Assembly: GCF_018143015.1 (NCBI RefSeq)
Contig: NC_054740.1
Coordinates: 49,844,240-49,908,239, forward strand
Length of the DNA: 64,000 bases
Source: Lytechinus variegatus
Taxonomy: Eukaryota; Echinodermata; Echinoidea; Temnopleuroida; Toxopneustidae
Direction of reading: 5' to 3'
Positions 24,655 through 37,205 of this stretch are shown here, one piece after another. The position numbers and the translations under genes are program-made. Positions within the stretch are counted from its first letter, which is position 1; the number at the start of each line of letters is the position of its first letter. The notes under the pieces were generated by a model that saw nothing but the letters and a program-made list of their open reading frames with translations, had not been told where the DNA came from and made no database searches.

Positions 24655-25041
24655 AAAAAGTGAGTCACCTTGACTCACTTTGGCGAGTCACCAGTTTGTC
24701 CGTATAGCGAAACACTATTACGAATATGTGAGTCACCATGACTCATTAAAGATGAGTCTGATCATAGAAGACTCATTTTTAATGCATCATAGTGACTCAT
24801 CTTTGCCTTGCAGACTCATTTGTAATGAGTCACGGTGACTCACATTATCTAAAGACTTACTTCAAATGAGTCACCTGACTCATTTAAAGTGAGTCATTAA
24901 GACGCAGACTCATTTGTAATGAGTCTTGGTGACTCATATAATCTCAAGACTCACTTTAAATGAGTCACATTGACTCGTTTGAAGTGAGTCAGTAAGACTC
25001 AGACTCGTTCGGAATGAGTCACGGTGACTCATGTGATCCTT
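24655..25041. repeat. Left subterminal array of TGAGTCA sites in E3
   Basis: About 15 exact TGAGTCA/TGACTCA words in both orientations within 390 bp, often as TGAGTCACNNTGACTCA pairs, plus many one-mismatch versions. TGAGTCA is the AP-1/TRE consensus. An inner imperfect palindrome is bounded by GTCCGTATAGCGAAACACTA (24697-24716) and its inverse at 34690-34712, now split by E1. Confidence 0.8.
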
Positions 25042-25483
25042 CTACACTCTAAAAAAGGAATAGTCAAATATGACTGATATCTAGTCAAATCTGACTGGGC
25101 GAAAGGGTCAGCTGGGAGCAACTGATAATGAGTCATTTTGACTGATAATTATTAGTTATATTTATTTGACTAGATAATCAGTTAAAAATTCTTACTGAAT
25201 TTCTAGTAATTTCCACTACTTTTCCGAGTCAGTTTTGACTACGTATATAGTTATCACACTTCCACTGATATTTCAGTCATTTCACTATTCATTTCTAGTC
25301 ACTTTTCACTCTTTTTATCAGTCAGTATTGACAATAAATATAGTCATTCCACTTTCACTGATATTCTAGTAGATTTTCACCATTCAGACAGTCATAGCAT
25401 ACACTTGCATTCTTTCCTGCACCTCCTTAGTCTTTAGTTTTTGTGCCATCACAGTTCAATCATGCTGTAAGATCAAATCATAA

Positions 25484-25743
25484 GACATTGCAATCGCAAA
25501 CCATCCTATACATACATTCAAGGCAACATGCAAATATACACTGTGTATTTGATTGAATAGTTCAATCAAAAAATTTTAATCAAAGTATTTTGAGAACATT
25601 TCATTTACATATATTACAGGAGCAAACCATCTTATACATACATTCAAGGCAACATGCAAATATACACTGTATTTGATTTAATAGTTTAATCAAAAAATTT
25701 TAATCAAAGTATTTTGAGAACATTTCATTTACATATATTACTG
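25484..25743. repeat. Tandem duplication of about 128 bp
   Basis: Copies at about 25484-25619 and 25620-25743 share CATACATTCAAGGCAACATG and TTTTGAGAACATTTCATTTA. Divergence is slight, so it is recent. It lies in the left part of E1. Confidence 0.8.
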
Positions 25744-25779
25744 TGAAATATTAAAAATCATTATTTTCAACTCCCTTAA

Positions 25780-26710
25780 CCGTAAATATACTGAGCTATT
25801 TTGACCCCCCCCCCAAGGCTTTTTAGAGTTGACCCTTATAGACCGAGCATGAGATCTTGGCTGTAGAAAAATTTGCAATTATATCACCCATGACAAAACC
25901 TACAATAATATTAGTTACTTTTTCAAAAAATTATATAATTTCATTAATTATGCTAATTTACGCATAATATAAATTATGCTGGAATCAAAGTTTTTGCTCC
26001 AAATCAATTAAGGAAGGTCAAAAACAGTATGATGTTCAGTTATAAACCTACTTTTGGCTGGTATCATTGTAAAGCCAGAAATATTTTTCAGAGGAATTGT
26101 TAAATGTGATTTGGGAACGTTGTTTGAGATATTAACATTTTTCTGCGCATTTGGGCAGATTCTGTCATTTGTAATATACACATAGGTTGAAAAATCTCAT
26201 AATTATGCTAATTTATACGTAAAATCAATGCTCTGATTAATTAAATAATGCTTCCATTTTTTATTCAGACTCTTTGTAGGATTCTGATTGGAAATTCAAT
26301 ATCGTAATTCTTTTCTTTTGTATTTTATGGTTTTTAAAATTTCTTATGTATTTACTTTGTTTTTCAACTTTTAGTTTTCTATTGTTTTTTTGCTGGAAAT
26401 CACCCGCAACTTTATTCTGACCATAAACAAGATAAAACTGAGTTTGATTAGTAAAATGGGAAATAATGATACATTTATGAATTTTGGCTAAACACACAAT
26501 TTACATTGGATTTGTACAAAAATTCACTTTTTTGAGCAATTTTGGGTCAACATGCATTTATGAAATGTTGTGTAATTTCGGAAGTGTATACCCGGGAGTC
26601 ACAAATTTGGTCTAAAAAATTGCACAAGACTTGCAAGAATAAAGTCATGGAACTGCGCGGCACCAGCTACAGATTTATCGAGAAAAATGTTGAGGTCAGT
26701 CTTTTTAGGG
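25780..26710. mobile_element. 931-bp TTAA-flanked element, copy 1 of a three-member family
   Basis: TTAA lies at both ends (25776-25779, 26711-26714), with termini CCGTAAATA and TTTTTAGGG. The interior shares ordered words with the copies at 39219 and 63486: an early ATTATGCTAATTT stretch, then AATTTGGTCT near the end. It has no coding frame. Confidence 0.55.
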
Positions 26711-28722
26711 TTAAACCGCCTCATGGTTTGAAATTTTTTTTGTGAATTCGGGCCATAGCGTTCAGCTATTGCTGGCATTGTATTCATGCAAAACTAGAGT
26801 ACAATGAAAAAAAAACATATTCATGAGATGATCATGAATGTCGTTGACAATCTAATTCTGAATGTACCTAAAGCCAAGAAACCACTCTTTTTATATTCAT
26901 TTATCAAATTCTACTTACAGTGATCCTGTTTTTGAAAAATTTGAAAAACAATTTTTCAAAAATGCCACATGCCTACCAACCTGTAAACTTAAATATAGGA
27001 CTGATTCATTTAAAAAATAGGAGTCACAGCATATTTCACATAGATTAGTGTAAGATACCTGGACAATAAGATTTCTTTAACCATATGGTATAATGTATAT
27101 TAAAATTTCTAAAAAAGGAGTAACTCCTTTTAAAAAGGAGAAGTTGGTAGGTCTGATGACAATCCGAGAAATTCAATTTTTTAAGAATTATGTTATTCCT
27201 CCAGATGTAGCCTGTTGTCATTGTTTAGACCATTTTCATGAATTTATTCAAGTAACAGCCAGTATGACCTTCTTACCAATTCCTATGTTAAATGGTGAAA
27301 GTGGCACAAAAAGGATTTTGCATCATCACACGTAACATAGTATAACTATAACCTGTATAAAGATCATCTGGAAAAATTATTTTGCGCTATTTAAAGAAAT
27401 TTAATTGGTCTACTTTCCAAAAAAGGTCACTTGTCTCTGAAACATATTTGACGCCTCATATCCCATTGACTTTGTACACAAAAGTTGCTGAGCTTTGTCG
27501 TGCCTTGTTTGAATAAGACTTTAAAGGTAGTAGCCCACATTTGCAAAATATGTCAAAACAAACAGTATAGTTTGCTTGGAGTTTTGATATGACTTCAGTA
27601 AACATGTACAAGATAGCATTTCAATCTGCATACTCCAGGAACAATTCCCCAAACAGCAGTTTGTTCTTCTTAGGGGGTGTTGCAAGAAAACATTTACAAT
27701 CAATCACAAATTTTGGTTGAAAAATTTACAAGTGATACAACAATCTTAACTAAAGCAAATAATTTATATTTGTTGACCAGCAATCAATTGCAAATTTGAA
27801 ATTGATTGTAAGATTAATGATTGATTAGGCCGGTACCTGAAAATGACTTGCAATCAATTGCAAGTTTCTTGCACCACTCCATGCCTAGGACTCTATGATG
27901 AAAAATTAGAGATGTAAGCCTAAGGGAAATGGTACTAGATGGCGTTGTGGTCTTGCAGTTGGGGTTTCCATCATCCATCTTGTAAATGACTTTCTGCAGA
28001 AAGTCATAAGTGTTGGCTGCCTCCCAAGGATAATTTACCCACAGAATATAGATGGCCTTAAAGCAAAGGTCCACTCCGTGAATGAGGGACATTGCTTCCA
28101 AGGCAGCACCATCGCAAATAACGAACACTTGCTCTGGCTTGAGGATGTCCCCAAGGGCGAGCACAAAAGGTTGCTTTTGCTGGCAGTTCTCTAGGTACTC
28201 TGGAAGGTTTGTCCCCACCTGAAAGAAAGAAAAAATGATGGTGCTCTATCACTTTTCAAATCATATTATAGCAATTACAAATTCTCATAACATGACAAAG
28301 CAATTAAGAGTATTTGACAAATACAATATGAAATGTTATTCTTTTTTTTTTTTTTGCACATGTCATCCCAAGACAAAAAAATGTGTAAATCATTAATGTT
28401 GTTAAACTAATTTGAAGGTATTGAAAGAAAACAAATTTCATTCATTTGTGTGTTTGCAATGAGGCATGGGACAAAGTATCGTTAAATCTCGATCAGAGGC
28501 GCATAATTGTGAGATCTTTTTAAAGAGTTCCATTTAAACAATGAGTAAATATTGATAATACCTGTCTTGGGAACAACGCAATATATCTTCAAAGTTTGTT
28601 TGTAAAACGGGTTTGATCCATTTTTGTGACTTCAGAGAAAAATGCATTTGTTTGCCAGATTTTGTTCAGGCGTCTATATGTATGTAAGTAAAAGTGAAAT
28701 TAGGAAATGCATTGCTTCTTAA

Positions 28723-29316
28723 AGGGGAATCCAGCCTTGGCCATAAAATGTTGTGTTGGGAAGGAGAAAAATAAATAAACAGAATGGTGAAAGTTTGAAA
28801 GAAATTGGACAAGCAATAAGAAAGTTATAGCTGCTTTAAAATTGAGATCACTAATACTATGTAGATTTCAAATTGGCAACTGGGTAAGTAAATTATGACA
28901 AGGGGCAAGGACAACTTTCCCATAGGCCATGTACTTTATTATCAAAGATTTGTGGTTTTCTCCTAAGTACCCATTCCCCTGGGGCAGTAATCTAAATATA
29001 ACCCATGTAGTATATTGTTTTATGTCCTCATGAAAGAAAAATATAATTTGAAATAAAACTTTTGGGAAAAATGACATTTTAGCCATAATATGTATTGGAG
29101 TACATGGAAGAGTAGTCCTTGCCTTACATCACTATGACATCCCATATGCGGCCAATTTGAAATCTCCATGGGTATAGTGATTACCAATATTTACAACTTT
29201 TAAAAATTCATATCTTTCTTTTTGTTTGTTCAATATTGTTAAAACTTTCACCTATCAACTTGTCTGATTTTTCTTTTCCTTATAAAAACAAGTTTTTATT
29301 TGGGTTGGATTCCCCT
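28723..29316. mobile_element. 594-bp TTAA-flanked foldback element
   Basis: It begins AGGGGAATCCAGCC and ends GGTTGGATTCCCCT, with TTAA on both sides (28719-28722, 29317-29320). It sits in an intron of gene C. Its size nearly equals that of the 55652-56243 element, but the ends differ. Confidence 0.75.
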
Positions 29317-32300
29317 TTAAGTGCTCTAAAAATTAGCTTAGAACTTTTGTTCAAAAGACAGGTACAGTTGACCAATGTTCTTTATATCAATAACTCAATT
29401 TCCATAAAAAGTGGATCTCACCCAATTTGCAAACTAAGTCTCCCAGAAATACAAAGATCCTTCAAGTCAATTCATGCCTGTTTGAAAGTTTACAGTAGGG
29501 ACATTTCCAACAACACAGCAAAAATGCATATTTGAAAATGAACCATGCAGAGAATTAACACGTTAGGTAGAGAAATTGATGCTTATTATTAAATGAATAA
29601 TAAGGACAATTTAAAGGTATATAGGAATACTTGCGGTATAAAATAAACTCCAAAGAACCTTGCTAAAACCATTACTATACACATAAATTATCAATGTGCA
29701 AATAATTTAAGGCATGATACACATTGGATGTGCTGGAAATAGTAGAACATTGGTAATATAACAATTATCCAAATAAATTATAATAATTTATATTTTGATA
29801 CAGAACACAGAAATTCATATATGGGACATCTGACTTTTTGACGTATCACGCATGTTTTAACTTACGATTCTAAAAATATTTTGTACATTTGTGTTGAAAT
29901 GTTTCCATACTACAGTGCAAATATGAAGTATTGTTTGCTGATAATCAAACAAAGGCCAAGTAAACTTTATCAAAATGTTCCACCATTGACCAGTACTCAA
30001 TGCTTCTTTTAAAAGTGAAAAATTAACATGTTTAGAGAAATTTGCATTTCATTAAATTGATTTTCTTACTGGGCCGATGTTGATGAAGGCTTTGGATGAT
30101 TCTGCCCTGCTGCATCTCATACTACGCTTCCCCACCTTCTTCATTCCTGGAGGCGAGATTTGAGGAAGCGCCATGGTCGCCACTTCTGCTGCAGGACATG
30201 TCAAGTCAGAAGATGCTGCACAATTAGGAAGAAAACAAATTAAATAAGATTAGGTGATGCATAATATGGAATTCCCCAACCACTTTAAAACATGGTCCTT
30301 AATTGTGAGCTCTGCCCAGGCCAAAATCCTTCCAAATTTAGTATACCTGTTGTCCATGACCCATTGTTGTGCACCTCCAATTTCATTTTCCAAAATCCCT
30401 CATGCATGACCGTGCAGCCACCATTTTGTTTATTTCAAGTCCATTTGCCATGTTTGCATACCATTCTTTCTTCTTTCATATCTCTGTTGTCCTGCATGCT
30501 GCAGACTTCAAACAATTTGATATAGATAGAGAGTTGCTCTATCATTTGAGCTACATAACCTGCCCTTCAAAGTGCCATCTTCATGCAATAAATTTCAAAT
30601 AGTCTTCCTTTCAAAACTTAATATTTATAGAAATGTAAAGTCAGAAAATCGTAAAATGGCCATAACCTCCTTGTTTCTATTCTTTCACATCTCAAATTTT
30701 CAGAGATTGATATTGCTTATTGATTGAAAAACCTGGGAAATCAAAGGCGTCGATGCATGCACATTGTTCTGATACGATTGCAGTTGTAGTTCACCTTTCT
30801 TTTTGTTCCTGCTGGAAATCTCTCTTTCTCTCCATTCCAAATATCATTTCTATATTTGCATCATTCCAGCTTCAATGTTGGAAATATCATTCAATTAAAA
30901 ATGTGTTTTTTTTTATATTCTTACCGAGATGTGGAACAGTCAAAGATTCCCGCCATGTCGGGTTATGGAGGTCTGCATACTTCAGTACCAGGGGAGCTAT
31001 TTTGGGCCACTCTAAGAACAGCTTATCTGCAACCTCTGGATAAAGAATCCTGAAGTCCTGCTGAATCTGGAATGAATGATAAAATGTTACTAGTATACCC
31101 TTATTTACAATTTGAAAAGGAAAGAGCAATATGGGTAATTCCACAGAAAGAAAAATTGGCAAAACATGAACTCATTTTGTTACGATTACTAAAGGGGAAA
31201 AAAAGCAGCAGTTTTAAAATAACTACACATATATCACATGATTTCATCACAATGGCAATACAAACAAACATTCACTTTTATAAATTTCAGAACTTGGCAG
31301 CCAAAAACTACAGTATCTTACACAGTGGTGTAATAACTACTAAAACAGTGCCCTAGCTGAGCCAAGATCAAAATCTTTCTCAATCAAAATAGTTTTTAAC
31401 CCCCCCCCCCCGGGCGCAGAAAGCAACATAAAAGAACCCCTACCCCTAGGTTGAAGAGTATGATCATGCCTTGGGGGAAAATCATATGCACATTTCCCTC
31501 TGTAGCACCCCTCCAGTATTATCCTTACAGGGCCTAAGATTATACTGGTGCAGCCTGCACATGGTAATCGGTGGAGGTTCAACAGGCTCAGCGGTAACTG
31601 AACACTATTCAAATCGGTGTACACCCAGTAACATTTATACATGTTCAAAACATGTTCTGAGCCTTTATTGCTCGCTAAAAATTACCTGTTAAGTCTCCCA
31701 TGATGGCTTTGGGTGTCTTCTTTGGCTCCGATGTAATTGGTGAACTTTTTTTGTGCTCTCTTTCGTACATTTACAAGTCGGTATTCCAAATATCCAGATG
31801 CCTCCCATTTCTCCCTAGCTGGAGAATACCATGCTTCCTGAAAAAAAAATGAAAATCCCTTTAACTCTCATTACTCTTGTGATTGACAATTATGGAATCC
31901 TCATTATCATCCACACTTCCACGCAACTTAATTTCTGGAGAATCTGCCTATACAATTATACTACGAAGATAAAGCTACATGTATTTCTTGACTAGTAGCT
32001 TAGTTTTCATCACTCAACCTATAACCCTATCTGTCCCGGGCTATTTCAAGGCAATTAAATATGGAGGAGGGGGCTCAGCCCCCCCCCCCCCCCCGGACCT
32101 GACCGATTGCCACAAAATTTTGCACATACCTCAAGAATTGTGCAAAGAATACAAATCCAGCGTTATTTCTATGTAGATCTACATCGTTTAATTTTATAAA
32201 ATGCATAAATACATATTTTACTCACATGACCTACTCCTTCAAGGTCCTTTAGCTTGGGAAATTGCGACACCACCGCCTTGGCTAGAGCGACCTTGACATC

Positions 32301-32428
32301 TGTAGGTGGCCTGAATAATTAATAATGGAAAAAAATTTTGCTTATCTTAAACCAGTTCAGCGATTTTTGACCTGCATTCTCATCAATACCAACACTTGAA
32401 AATTTTCTACAATATGATTTTAAGACCT

Positions 32429-32594
32429 GGGGAGCATTTCATGCTTCATGAAAGGACTTGTCGGACGTTTTATCCGACAAGTCCCATTTTATCCGACAGT
32501 TACCATAGGAACAGTGCCTCTCGGCCAATCATAATCAAGGAAAGATGTCAGATCTGCCAACTTGTCAGACAAAAATGTTGATGAAACGGTCCCC
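32429..32594. mobile_element. 166-bp MITE
   Basis: The ends GGGGAGCATTTCATG and, inverted, GGGGACCGTTTCATC match imperfectly. Inside is a hairpin-forming CTTGTCGG...CCGACAAG pair (32458-32484). It abuts the next MITE. Confidence 0.55.
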
Positions 32595-32777
32595 TGGTCA
32601 CACCGCCCGACCGTTGTTGGAGCGGTATAGGAGAGAGGGTTGAATTTTGCTCTCAAAATTTGGGAAAAAATAAAAAACAAAACAAAAAAACAATCGAAAT
32701 TGAAAATGGTGAACGGTAGCGAGCGGTGATGATTTTTTTTCTCTCCGCTCCAACAACGCTCGGGCGGTGTGACCAGG
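32593..32777. mobile_element. 185-bp MITE with 33-bp inverted ends
   Basis: Inverted ends of 33 bp differ at only one position (outer part CCTGGTCACACCGCCCGA). The interior is AT-rich. The near-identity of the arms suggests a young insertion, in an intron of gene C. Confidence 0.75.
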
Positions 32778-33699
32778 CCTTTAATTTTCCCAATTGTTTG
32801 TGGCTCGATTCCATATCACTTCGATTTTTTTCTCTTGTTTCTCTTGTTTTTAATATACATGTACACTGTACATTTCAAGTGGGTTTCATATGACTGTTGA
32901 TTTAAAATAGCTAAATTTCTTAATATTTGATTAGTTTAATATTTCTATTATATTAATATACAGGCTGTATTTAATAAAGAAAAGTCATGAATTTCAAGGG
33001 AAAACACGAAAAATTAATTCTTTGGTGCAGCACGTAATTGAAACATAGTCTTCACATGATAGGTCAGTGAAGACTTGTCAAAAATGTTTTTTTACAATAT
33101 GAAAATGTACCGGCATTTGTTTAGCCATTGACATTATTGGTGGTTTTTGTGTGGTTAAGTAACATATTGATGAACCGAAATCCATGTTATGTAATCAGTC
33201 CTTTTTTCATTAAGTGTAAATTTGTTTTGGAAGGTTTAATATGCCATAAAAAGGAAAGACACTTGATTTGAAGGACACTTACTTGCTTGTAAATTCTTGC
33301 ATTAACCAAGACACCAGGATTCGCACAACCTTTATGCGAGATTGTACATACAGAAAGCATTCCATTATCCATTTCCTTCACGAAGTTCTCTCCGTTAAAA
33401 GAGTCCATCAGGATAGCTCTGACATCCTATAATAAAAACATATACCGGTATGTATATATGTAATATGAAATGTCATTTACTCAGAAAATGAAAAATGGTT
33501 TTTACTGTACCATTTGTATATCAATAGACAAATCATTTCACACCTAATCATGAATAGAATTTTAAATCAGGAACATAAAAATATTAAAATTCATGCATTT
33601 ACAAAACTTTGAATTCTAAATAACATTCTTAATCTTTATTACATTTTTCTCAAACCTTCACCAATATTTTCTCTGCTCTTTTACAGAACAATTGGAATG

Positions 33700-33990
33700 C
33701 CTTTGGCATGCTCGCCTGCATCACGCAATTCATTATAGCAGCAGTGCTGACTTTGATGGCTAATGTGTGTTCATTTACCCAAAATGACCTGTAACCTTGA
33801 TCATGTGACCTGACACTGATGCAAGATACTTGAATAACCTTTTGTTCAAGTATCATGAAAAAGGCCTTAAAGACTTTTAAAGTTATAATGACATTTCAAA
33901 AAAAAAACCTCAGTCCAAGTTCATTGACCCTAAAAATGACTTTTGACCTTCATCATGTGATCTGGCCGATAACACAAACACAATGCACAA
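33700..33990. repeat. Dispersed repeat (first of two copies)
   Basis: It contains AGCAGCAGTGCTGACTTTGA, shared with 37046-37072, followed by text rich in ATGACCTNNNACCTTNATCATGTGACCTG. No coding or splice signal. Probably a SINE-like or other interspersed repeat. Confidence 0.45.
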
Positions 33991-34699
33991 ACACACCCGG
34001 TGGGCACAGACGTATGTACACACAGAGTACCAACTACCATAATGCAATGCAACACAGGCCTAGATCGGCCTAGGCTATATATGTTTGGTCTAGCCTATAT
34101 AGGATAGGCCTAAACCTATACTTAGCAGCTCTCCTATATTAGATTGATTTCTAGGCCTGGCCTAAGCCCTAAGTTAAATCTAGATCTAGATCATCTGGAG
34201 TAGATTCTAGATCTAGAGTCTTAAACGTTAGAGTAGACCCTAAACTAGATCTAGATCTAAATCATATCGAATCCTACGGGACACAACTGCGCGTGCTTTC
34301 CGCGCGTGTCTACCACTCTATGGAAATACCATTGGAAATTTCATGTTTTGTTAACAGTTTTGTCATTCCTGAAAAAAGTTCCCACTTTTATCCCTAGCCC
34401 TAGGGCCTAGTTCCAATGATATAATGCTGATGATGATATCATATTTAGGCCTAATTGAAATTTTTGCAAAGATGTTAATTGCATTCGCGTTTTGGGGTCA
34501 AAAACACCCCCTTCATATCAAAGCGCATTAATGGAAACCCGTCAAACGTAACTACTTCACTTAGTTATTCGTCGATGACAGACATTATAGTAAAAGGGAG
34601 CAAATTAACTAGAAATTGACTGATTTTCAAGTTAATTTCACTTGACTGGGAAATCTAGTTAATTATTTGACTAGACTGTTTTTAGAGTGTAGTGTGTCG

Positions 34700-34880
34700 T
34701 TATACGGACAAACCAGTGACTCATCAATGATGAGTCAGGGTGACTCACTTTTTGCCTAGGTGAGTCACATGACTTAGTTTGTTTTACTTAAATGAGTCAT
34801 TACTTCTGTTCGTAGATCAAGCCTCTTGACTCACTTCATGTATGAAGAAGTGAGTCAAGGCGACTCAACTGAAAATGAGT
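34700..34880. repeat. Continuation of E3's left TGAGTCA array
   Basis: Eight exact TGAGTCA/TGACTCA words in 180 bp, immediately after E1's right end. Before E1 inserted, this was continuous with the block at 24655-25041. Confidence 0.75.
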
Positions 34881-36224
34881 CAAATACATATGTGATAATT
34901 AAACCAAAAGAGAAGGGTGTAAAATGATGCCAAATAAAATAAATGGTCTGTTGTCATCATAGGGGCTTTTCTAAAAATGATTAACAATAACATTTTCCAA
35001 GTAAACATAGATCATCAGCAAAATTGAATGGATCAGGAAGTCTCTTTGAATGCTTTAGAAGTGCTGATTATGATGGACCTACAACCAACAGATCAATAGC
35101 CTAATGCTAACTTAACAGACACATCACAATCAGTTAAAGCAAAAGAACTAGAATGTATAAATGCATGGTACATGCCATCTGACTTATTTCCTCTCAATAA
35201 ATCTCCGGAGTCACCACCAATATTACCAAAACAAAAGTGACCATTATGCATCAGTGATGTAACCACAACAGACAGAAATGTGTTTCATGGGATAAATTTT
35301 TAAGAGTTTACTTGAAAAATAATTATGGTTGCTGTGCATTTCTTTCTATAATAGAATCTATTCTCAAGCATAGAATCCAGTCACCAAACATGTAAATAAG
35401 TGCACAGAGAGTGATAGATTTTATAACTGATTGGCAACATGGTGTAACCGACTAAACAAAGATAAAGCTGTCACAAAACGTCTATGAAATTGGAGAGAGT
35501 GTGATAATTTATTCATTATCCATTATTTCTCACAGTAATTATCCTTAATAACTTTTCTTTTTACCCTGATATAACAATGTTTCAATATAGAGGTAGATTC
35601 TCTGGTCCCAAGGACCTCGTTATAATGAGATTCCACTGTAATTCAAATATCGTACTTCACAAAAATCTCCTCCCAAATCGTACATTTTTTACAATAACAT
35701 TTCTTCACTGAAATTGAAACAATTCATTGAAATTCATAATTCACTGGAATTGAAACAATTCAATGAAATCATAATTTTTTTATAGTATAATTTCTTCACT
35801 GAAATTGAAACAATTCATAATTCACTGAATTTGAAACAATTCACTAAAAGTGAAACCTTCAAAAATCATGAATTCCTAAGACTCTGCTTACAACACATTA
35901 CCATTGTTTTAATACTTCAAAACCAATAACAGCTTTCCAGAAACCTTCTAAAATTCAGAAATTTTTCAAACTTAAGCATACGTACAAACACAATTTAAAT
36001 TTACGAATCCCCATGCCAATTTAATCCAATTTAAGGGCCACTGAAATTTGTACTGAAGCAAAGAGAAATAATGCACATACTTCATGTCTAAATTCACGGT
36101 CAACCTGTCGTATCTATTTCAATATATTTTGCACATAAAAGACAGATACATCACAAGGTGATTGCACGTAGAGAAAGTGTGATCAGCTGTGTTGCAGTAG
36201 CATCACCCAAGTAATTAATTTCTC
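34881..36224. repeat. Gene-free stretch of E3 with a GAAATTGAAACAATTCA minisatellite
   Basis: At 35700-35855 there are about five degenerate copies of TTCACTGAAATTGAAACAA-type units. Near 35584-35640 is a fragment resembling a short MITE end (GAGATTCCACTGTA). No gene was seen in the rest. Confidence 0.55.
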
Positions 36225-37086
36225 TTAAACTGAAGAACTACTGGCATCAGCATTTCGGACAGCATTTAAGTCATACAGGCATCTTACGACCTTGGATGGG
36301 GGTTGAGATGTGGAATCTATGTTCATCAGAATCTTCTGAATGAATGTGATGGTGTTACCCATCTTGGGGTTGTATAAGTTGAATACATAATGGGCCGACA
36401 TAAGCAGAGAGACTGCTGACATGAGGTAGGTGGTTGTCTCGCAGATGACTTCATTCTCTGCTGTAATATAGAATGATGACTGCAGAATTTCCGTGAATTT
36501 TTCATGATCACTGCTCAGAGTCAGACCTGCACTGTCGGGCTTACTTTTGTAGATGATTTTGGCGATTGTTCCGTTTTTTTTATCCTAAAAAAGGGAAACA
36601 TAAGTGAGAAATGCTGATTAGTTTATTTCTGGTAATGTACACAAGGCAAATTGGTTGATCCTAGTGAAAATGATAACTTCAAGGTTATGCTAATACATAT
36701 ACTGCTAACTGTACTGTAGTTCAAGATGTATGATATTAAATGAAACACTATAGTATTCATTTTTATACTTTACAAATTGTAGCCTAAAGAACCGCAAGAC
36801 TTGCAAAAATGTAACTGTAATAAAGAATTTCTTAGCCATGGTTGAGTAAGTGTTCACTATGAATTATCATCCAAGCTCTATCAAATTACATGGATGGAAA
36901 TGAATAATAAATTGGACTCAGAGTTGAGAAATGTACTACTTTCTTGGAAACACCAAAACATCAAGTTGAACAGTTTATATAGCCATCAAATCATTTATGT
37001 ACAAGTGGAACGCCTCTCGCAGTCTCGCCTGCATTACTCAGTTCAATATAGCAGCAGTGCTGACTTTGATGGTCAAAGTTCATTAA

Positions 37087-37205
37087 AGGACAAGTCCACC
37101 CCAACAAAAACGCTGACATGGCAACACACCTGGCTCATGGCATACTCCATTGAAAGTGCTTTTGTTGTTTTTTGGAAGCCCCCCAGTTATGGCCGCCACA
37201 AGTTA
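37087..37205. mobile_element. Partial copy of the AGGACAAGTCCACC element
   Basis: TTAA at 37083-37086 is followed by AGGACAAGTCCACCCCAACA, identical to the left end of the element at 55652. The right half is not recognised. It lies in an intron of gene E. Confidence 0.55.

Larger units (their letters stand above)
27814..33426 (-). pseudogene. SAMD3-like gene C, damaged
   Basis: Exons: 33426-33283, 32310-32226, 31837-31691 (about), 31066-30925, 30215-30070 and 28217-27814 (stop). Blocks match gene A: SRIKVVRILVSWLMQEFTS, VALAKAVVSQFPKLKDLEG, EKWEASGYLEYRLVNVRKR, LYPEVADKLFLEWPKIAPL, then PFVLALGD, QVFVICDG and DLCFKAIYILW in the C-terminal module. The first exon is 144 nt where 143 is needed, with a one-base insertion after GMLS. 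The exon holding the VGEILARYP block in gene A is absent between 31691 and 31066, and phases across that gap do not fit. No N-terminal PB1 or SAM exon was found up to 34689. Other junctions are clean, so damage looks recent. Confidence 0.7.
25045..34689 (-). mobile_element. E1: 9.6-kb CACTA-like element carrying gene C
   Basis: The left end CACTCTAAAAAAGG and inverted right end CACTCTAAAAACAG are near-identical, with TA outside each (25043-25044, 34690-34691). Subterminal regions (25065-25400 and 34540-34680) share CTAGTCAAAT/ATTTGACTAG and GACTGAT words. Gene C lies inside, reading left. The element splits E3's left repeat array, so it inserted later than E3. No transposase was seen. Confidence 0.7.

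Noticed and set aside
24655-25041. Regular short repeats resembling a CRISPR array
   Set aside because: Units are 7-8 bp palindromes in both orientations at irregular spacing with no spacer pattern, in a eukaryotic, intron-bearing context.
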